Origin: Bacteroidota bacterium
GTDB taxonomy: Bacteria; Bacteroidota; Ignavibacteria; Ignavibacteriales; Melioribacteraceae
DNA length: 19,788 nucleotides
Direction: 5' to 3'
Assembly (NCBI GenBank): GCA_023453125.1
Contig: JAEXUB010000201.1
Coordinates: 1 to 19,788, forward strand
Below are positions 17,001 to 19,788 of this stretch, piece by piece. Below the pieces are notes generated by a model. It saw only the letters and a program-made list of their open reading frames with translations. It searched no databases and was not told the DNA's origin. How positions within the stretch are numbered: position 1 is the stretch's first letter; each line of letters begins with the position of its first letter. Position numbers and translations under genes: made by a program.

Positions 17001-17426
17001 ACCATTTCGTTAGTAAAGCAGATGGCATTAAACAAGGGTATTGATTTCTCCTATTCTATCGGGCAGTCGGATATGATTTATGCCGACAAGAATATGCTTG
17101 CCACAATTTTAAGAAACCTTGGTACAAATGCCGTTAAATTTACCGAATCGGGGGGGAAGATTGTTCTTTCAGTTGTTAAAGAGAATAATTATACTCTCTT
17201 TTCGGTAAGCGATACTGGTGTAGGTATTGATAGTGAAAGTATTGAAAAGCTATTCAGGATTGATATGAATTTGAAGACTGCAGGGACTGCAAAAGAAAAG
17301 GGGACAGGCCTCGGATTGCTCTTATGCAAGGAACTTGCTGAAAAACATAAGGGTAAAATTTGGGTTGAAAGCAATCCGGGTAAGGGTACAGTCTTTTATT
17401 TTACAATTCCCGATAAAATTGTATAA
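14097..17426 (+). CDS. Membrane sensor histidine kinase with five PAS domains
   Basis: A 1109-residue inner-membrane hybrid-less sensor kinase. TM1 (about 7-30) and TM2 (about 207-225) bracket a ~175-residue periplasmic domain containing the SSDNLTRM / ILDIRNGKKPRDD pattern seen in many sensor ectodomains. PAS domains begin near residues 248, 367, 492, 622 and 748; most end with the PAC-type DITERK signature. The kinase core has H893 (FSIIAHDLKNPF), N box LRNLGTNAVKF, G1 SDTGVGID, and G2 GTGLGLLLCKE. No receiver or phosphotransfer domain is fused and no response regulator gene is in the window, so it is an orphan whose partner lies elsewhere. ATG 14097 is firm because an in-frame TGA directly precedes it (14094-14096). 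The 144-base gap upstream (13953-14096) holds a 7-C run and A/T-rich sequence but no promoter I can defend. The signal is unknown; several PAS pockets could sense redox, oxygen or small ligands. Confidence 0.93.
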   Translation: MKLKNLFVVFYSLIALFLLLLGFLTYLMLSIQNETVEKQRVHFQAYKLANELKESSDNLTRMCKTYVLTEDPIWEEKYWQILDIRNGKKPRDDGRTIALQDSLKKLDLTDEERRKLTVAENNSNKLVFTEEAAFNAVKGIFDDGSGRFNVKKKPDINLAKELVFGSQYYSDKNSIMKPIEEFIQLIDKRISGELNQQNSKTYWLIRIKLTLIFIIIAITVVSFFILKEKIIKKLDELGIAYKKLEESEEKFRRFMDSIPGLAYIKKNDTRVEFCNEGFKTYLGIDPHLILNKLGDEVFPSEFAKKILEDDLKVLESGKTEIFEEQFADRLWSTHKFIIPRIDNPPYLGGISIDITGAKAAEEMSRKLFRAVEQSSVSVVITDLKGNIEYVNPKFVDLTGYSFEDVKGANPRVLKSDDSEKNKEKYSDLWQTISSGREWNGEFCNKKKNGELYWESASISPIFDNNGNVTHYLAIKEDITEKRQIQKALAESEEKYRILFSDSPDAYLIIVDGVYVDCNKSAEKMLKTEREDIIGKMPGSLSPEFQPDGMNSIEVMQNYLKAALRTGSSTFEWLHKRKDDSSFYSEISVTPISYEGKQAFFTTWRDITERKKAEKALKINEARLEEAQAIAHIGNWEIDLTTLQINGSDEALRIFGIEKTGGAFPLKYIQQAAFPEFRPILDKMLSDLLELGQSYDVEYRIRRFDNGGIRWIHSKAEMVSENNGGSPRVMGIIQDITERKLVEEELQKNRTFLYDIIENSGALIFVKDTEGVYQLVNKKWEDTTGLKRDEVIGRKDVEVFPLEIGKNFRDSDAEVIEYGIVKECEETLKTDTGTRYFISIKFPMKEVNSEIKGVCGISTEITERKESESRIKKYADELQELNYTKDKFFSIIAHDLKNPFHGLINLSRILLQDYTELSEDDKISFIKSIEELSSNTYKLLENLLDWSRIQTGRMALTLESFNILAELYQTISLVKQMALNKGIDFSYSIGQSDMIYADKNMLATILRNLGTNAVKFTESGGKIVLSVVKENNYTLFSVSDTGVGIDSESIEKLFRIDMNLKTAGTAKEKGTGLGLLLCKELAEKHKGKIWVESNPGKGTVFYFTIPDKIV

Positions 17427-17457
17427 AAAAAAAGAGCCGCAGAGCGGCTCTTTTTTT
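17427..17457. terminator. Bidirectional intrinsic terminator between convergent genes
   Basis: GAGCCGC (17434-17440) pairs with GCGGCTC (17444-17450) around an AGA loop. Seven A residues precede the stem (17427-17433) and seven T residues follow it (17451-17457), so each strand sees a GC-rich hairpin followed by a T tract. It lies directly after the histidine kinase stop and just beyond the pdaD stop on the other strand, and serves both transcripts. Confidence 0.95.
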
Positions 17458-17463
17458 ATAAAT

Positions 17464-18009
17464 CTATGGCAATAAAACCGCAGCCGCAATAACTGTTGTC
17501 CAAAGTCCGTTTTTATCCCCTTGGGCCGACTGGGTTATGTTGAAAGTGTTAACTATTTTGCCTGACATTTTGAAAACCTGTTCTCTTTCGTTCCAGGCTT
17601 TGTCAGGGTCGAAATCGATGCCGAGTGTTGTAGCCAGCATTGTAGCTGCCAGATCTTCGGCATAATCTCCGGAAATTTTCTCCGTCTGTCCGTATGGATG
17701 GTGTTCAGAAAGGTATCCGTACATCTTTTTGTCTTTTGGTATGGCCACACCCAGGGATGTAGCTATAAGCCTGTTAGGCTCATTTGTTGAATTTCGGGCC
17801 ATAACGCAGTGTGTAATCTGTCCCGGTTTTAGATATTTTATACCCTGTTCTTTTGTTATGCGCTTGCAGCCTACAGGGAAAATACTGCTAACAGTAACGA
17901 GGTTGCAGATTTCGATACCGGCATTACGGAGTGCCAGTTCAAAAGAGGCAAGATACTCTTTATGACGGCCTACCCCTTTTGTAAAGAATACTTTTGTTGG
18001 TACGTACAA
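17464..18009 (-). CDS. pdaD: Pyruvoyl-dependent arginine decarboxylase
   Basis: Decarboxylates arginine to agmatine, an entry to polyamine synthesis, using a pyruvoyl group made by self-cleavage instead of pyridoxal phosphate. The proenzyme cleavage site is visible: LVTVSSIFP with S41-S42, where the chain breaks between the two serines and S42 becomes the pyruvoyl residue of the large subunit. Other family stretches are FFTKGVGRH at the N-terminus, the YLSEHHPYGQT segment and the C-terminal WTTVIAAAVLLP. At 181 residues the length is typical of the archaeal and bacterial enzymes. The start is TTG with an AGGAG Shine-Dalgarno at 18019-18023; no ATG fits. It follows tyrS by 18 bases on the same strand and ends at the bidirectional terminator. 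Agmatine-using enzymes (agmatinase or agmatine deiminase) are not in the window. Confidence 0.95.
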   Translation of the reverse strand: MYVPTKVFFTKGVGRHKEYLASFELALRNAGIEICNLVTVSSIFPVGCKRITKEQGIKYLKPGQITHCVMARNSTNEPNRLIATSLGVAIPKDKKMYGYLSEHHPYGQTEKISGDYAEDLAATMLATTLGIDFDPDKAWNEREQVFKMSGKIVNTFNITQSAQGDKNGLWTTVIAAAVLLP

Positions 18010-18018
18010 TTCACAAGT

Positions 18019-18022
18019 CTCC
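18019..18022 (-). promoter_or_regulatory. Shine-Dalgarno deciding the pdaD TTG start
   Basis: On the minus strand this reads GGAG (AGGAG with 18023), nine bases before TTG 18009 and within the 18-base gap after tyrS. An in-frame TAG at 18022-18024 excludes any longer start. Confidence 0.7.
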
Positions 18023-18027
18023 TATAT

Positions 18028-19257
18028 TTAGTTATTAATTATCTTATAAAACTTTCTTTTTCCTACCTTCAATATAAATGGATTATCGAATTTTACAACA
18101 TACTTTAAATCCTCTATTTTCTGCCCGTCAATGGTAACCCCTCCTTGCTGGAGAAGTCTTCTGGCTTCGCTTTTGGTAGGCGCCGAACCGGTCATAACCA
18201 TTAATTCAACAAGTTCCAATTCCTTCATTCCTTCTACTTTGAATTCAGGAACCTCATCCGGCAGTCCTTTTTTTACAAATATATTATCGAATTCTTTTTC
18301 GGCTTCTAAAGCGGCATCGGGACTGTGATACATTTGTACCAACCGGCGTGCCAGCGCTCTTTTTACATCTCTTGGATTTACCGCAGGATTCGATAAGTCC
18401 TCTTTAATTTTCAACAGATCCTCGTTCGATATGTCTGTTGCCAATTCAAAATAAGTATAAATGAGATTGTCAGGAATTGAAAGGCTTTTACCATATATAT
18501 CCTTAGGTATTTCACTTATACCGATATAATTATCGTACGATTTGCTCATCTTTTCAGTACCGTCTGTACCAACAAGAAGTGGGAGAGTAAGAATAACCTG
18601 CGGTTCAACGCCGAATTCTCTCTGTATGTCTCTTCCTACCAGGAGGTTGAATTTCTGGTCTGTACCGCCGAGTTCAACGTCACTTTCAATTGCAACAGAA
18701 TCCATAGCCTGCGCCAGCGGATAAAGAATTTCGTGCATGCTAATAGGAATTCCCCCCTTATAGCGTTTGGTAAAGTCGTCTCTTTCAAGCATTCGCGCAA
18801 CAGTATATTTGCTGGCCAGCTTAATTACGTCCTCAAAAGACATTTTATCGAGCCATTCGGAGTTATGAACGATTCTGGTCTTTTGGCTGTCTAATATTTT
18901 AACTGCCTGTTCCCAGTATGAGCGTGCATTTAGTCGGGTCTCTTCTACAGTAAGAGGAGGGCGTGCGCTGTTGCGTCCGCTCGGGTCTCCAATCATTCCC
19001 GTAAAGTCCCCAATAATTAAAATTGCCTGATGTCCAAGCTGCTGGAACTGGGCCAATTTGCGCAGTACCACCGAATGTCCAAGATGAAGGTCGGGACGGG
19101 TAGGGTCGCATCCAAGCTTTATTTTAAGAGGTTTTCCCTCTTTAGCCGATTTTTCAATTTTCTTTTGTAATTCTTCTTCGGGAATAATTTCTGAAGCGCC
19201 TCTGCGGATAATATCCATTTGTTCGTTAAGTGGAGGGAATAAAAGTATTTCGCTCAA
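18028..19257 (-). CDS. tyrS: Tyrosyl-tRNA synthetase (TyrZ-like class)
   Basis: Charges tRNA-Tyr with tyrosine; class I cytoplasmic synthetase, 409 residues. The HIGH motif appears as HLGH (58-61) in CDPTRPDLHLGHSVVL, and the KMSKS loop is KMSKS at 236-240. The IIGDFTGMIGDPSGR stretch and ELGGTDQKFNLLVGRD are typical of the TyrZ-type branch rather than the E. coli TyrS branch. A C-terminal S4 RNA-binding domain covers about 345-405 (APTKSEARRLLQQGGVTIDGQKI region). The start is TTG 19257 with a GGAG Shine-Dalgarno at 19265-19268. It lies 15 bases after smpB and 18 bases before pdaD, so the three probably share a transcript. No T-box or other leader is visible upstream. Secure identification. 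Confidence 0.97.
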   Translation of the reverse strand: MSEILLFPPLNEQMDIIRRGASEIIPEEELQKKIEKSAKEGKPLKIKLGCDPTRPDLHLGHSVVLRKLAQFQQLGHQAILIIGDFTGMIGDPSGRNSARPPLTVEETRLNARSYWEQAVKILDSQKTRIVHNSEWLDKMSFEDVIKLASKYTVARMLERDDFTKRYKGGIPISMHEILYPLAQAMDSVAIESDVELGGTDQKFNLLVGRDIQREFGVEPQVILTLPLLVGTDGTEKMSKSYDNYIGISEIPKDIYGKSLSIPDNLIYTYFELATDISNEDLLKIKEDLSNPAVNPRDVKRALARRLVQMYHSPDAALEAEKEFDNIFVKKGLPDEVPEFKVEGMKELELVELMVMTGSAPTKSEARRLLQQGGVTIDGQKIEDLKYVVKFDNPFILKVGKRKFYKIINN

Positions 19258-19264
19258 TATAGTG

Positions 19265-19268
19265 CTCC
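19265..19268 (-). promoter_or_regulatory. Shine-Dalgarno deciding the tyrS TTG start
   Basis: On the minus strand this reads GGAG, seven bases before TTG 19257. It supports translation from TTG, giving the N-terminus S-E-I-L-L-F-P-P normal for this family. Confidence 0.7.
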
Positions 19269-19272
19269 GTTT

Positions 19273-19728
19273 TTACTTAAATTTTCTTTCCTGGTCTCTT
19301 TGTAAATCTCTTTTAGCAATAGTTTCTCTTTTATCGTACTGTTTCTTGCCGGTGGCTACAGCAAGCTCAACTTTGACTAATCCTTTTTTAAAGTATAACC
19401 GTAATGGAATTAAAGTGCAACCTTTTTCTACAATAGCCCGGTTAAGTTTTTTTATTTCGTTCCGGTTTAGAAGAAGCCTCCTGGTGCGGAACGGGTCGTG
19501 GTTGTTAATATTGCCGAAGTCATATACTCCAATATTGGCATTTAGAAGCCAGACTTCTCCATTTGTAATTACAGCGTAACTGTCGGTTAAATTAGCTTTA
19601 TTCTGGCGGAGAGCCTTAACCTCTGTTCCGAGCAGACTAATCCCTGCTTCGTAAGTCTGGTTAATAAAGTACTCATGCCGCGCCTTGCGGTTGGTGGTTA
19701 TATTTTTTTCTTCAGTTAATTCTGTCAT
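19273..19728 (-). CDS. smpB: SsrA-binding protein SmpB
   Basis: Binds tmRNA and carries it to stalled ribosomes for trans-translation. The 151-residue length and OB-fold motifs match the family: NRKARHEYFI at the N-terminus, YEAGISLLGTEVKALRQ, VWLLNANIGVYD, and the ARTHR-like segment here read as DPFRTRRLLLNRNEI. The LIPLRLYFKKGLVKVELAVATGKK block leads into the basic tail KQYDKRETIAKRDLQRDQERKFK region, which acts as a codon-anticodon mimic. ATG start at 19728 with no strong Shine-Dalgarno. The ssrA (tmRNA) gene is not in this window. It is the first gene visible in the smpB-tyrS-pdaD cluster; the 60 bases before it reach the window edge. Confidence 0.97.
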   Translation of the reverse strand: MTELTEEKNITTNRKARHEYFINQTYEAGISLLGTEVKALRQNKANLTDSYAVITNGEVWLLNANIGVYDFGNINNHDPFRTRRLLLNRNEIKKLNRAIVEKGCTLIPLRLYFKKGLVKVELAVATGKKQYDKRETIAKRDLQRDQERKFK

Positions 19729-19750
19729 TTTTCAAAAAAAATTAGTCTTA

Positions 19751-19779
19751 AATCTATTCCTATAGTCAAATAAATGCAA
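19751..19779 (-). promoter_or_regulatory. Possible promoter for smpB-tyrS-pdaD
   Basis: On the minus strand, TTGCAT (19779-19774) and TAGATT (19756-19751) are 17 bases apart, each four of six to consensus. An overlapping alternative is TTGACT (19769-19764) with ACTAAT (19746-19741), also 17 apart. The region is A/T-rich and short, so either match could be chance. Confidence 0.3.
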
Positions 19780-19788
19780 GAATTTATT

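Overview
This window looks like a chromosomal segment from the Ignavibacteria/Chlorobi side of the Bacteroidota-Chlorobiota (FCB) group. The clues are moderate A+T content, tightly packed genes, a TonB-dependent receptor with an N-terminal carboxypeptidase-regulatory-like domain, a LysM-rich transglycosylase lipoprotein, a multi-PAS histidine kinase with a kinase core typical of that group, and a bacterial pyruvoyl-dependent arginine decarboxylase. The lineage is inferred from gene content and sequence style, because no rRNA or other direct marker is present. Shine-Dalgarno motifs are present at several genes, and TTG or GTG starts are common.

Positions 1-4863 (+) hold a tight run: the 3' part of aroC (chorismate synthase), an MBL-fold hydrolase overlapping it by one base, an ABC permease, an ABC ATPase that has lost most of its catalytic motifs, and a propionyl-CoA-carboxylase-type carboxyltransferase. 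No substrate-binding protein, biotin carboxylase or biotin carrier is present. A good sigma70-type promoter (4914-4942) then leads into a 924-residue lipoprotein with a lytic transglycosylase domain and about seven LysM or LysM-like repeats.

Positions 7762-12450 (+) form a thiamin unit. A TPP riboswitch with a readable terminator and antiterminator precedes a TonB-dependent outer-membrane receptor, thiamine pyrophosphokinase, and a sodium:solute symporter-family transporter. The two gene junctions overlap (1 and 23 bases). The simplest reading is outer-membrane capture, inner-membrane import and phosphorylation to TPP, with TPP switching the operon off. The symporter occupies the place often filled by PnuT in Bacteroidota.

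Positions 12504-17426 (+) carry a short RecQ-family helicase and an orphan membrane sensor kinase with five PAS domains. A hairpin flanked by A and T tracts (17427-17457) serves as a two-way terminator against the minus-strand cluster smpB-tyrS-pdaD (19728 down to 17464), which joins trans-translation, tyrosyl-tRNA charging and agmatine synthesis.

Most of the window is ordinary housekeeping. The parts most worth a second look are the degenerate ABC ATPase with its orphan permease, the riboswitch operon with an SSS-type candidate thiamin transporter, and the RecQ protein with an unusual C-terminal layout. I found no CRISPR array, insertion sequence, tRNA or rRNA gene, or phage module.
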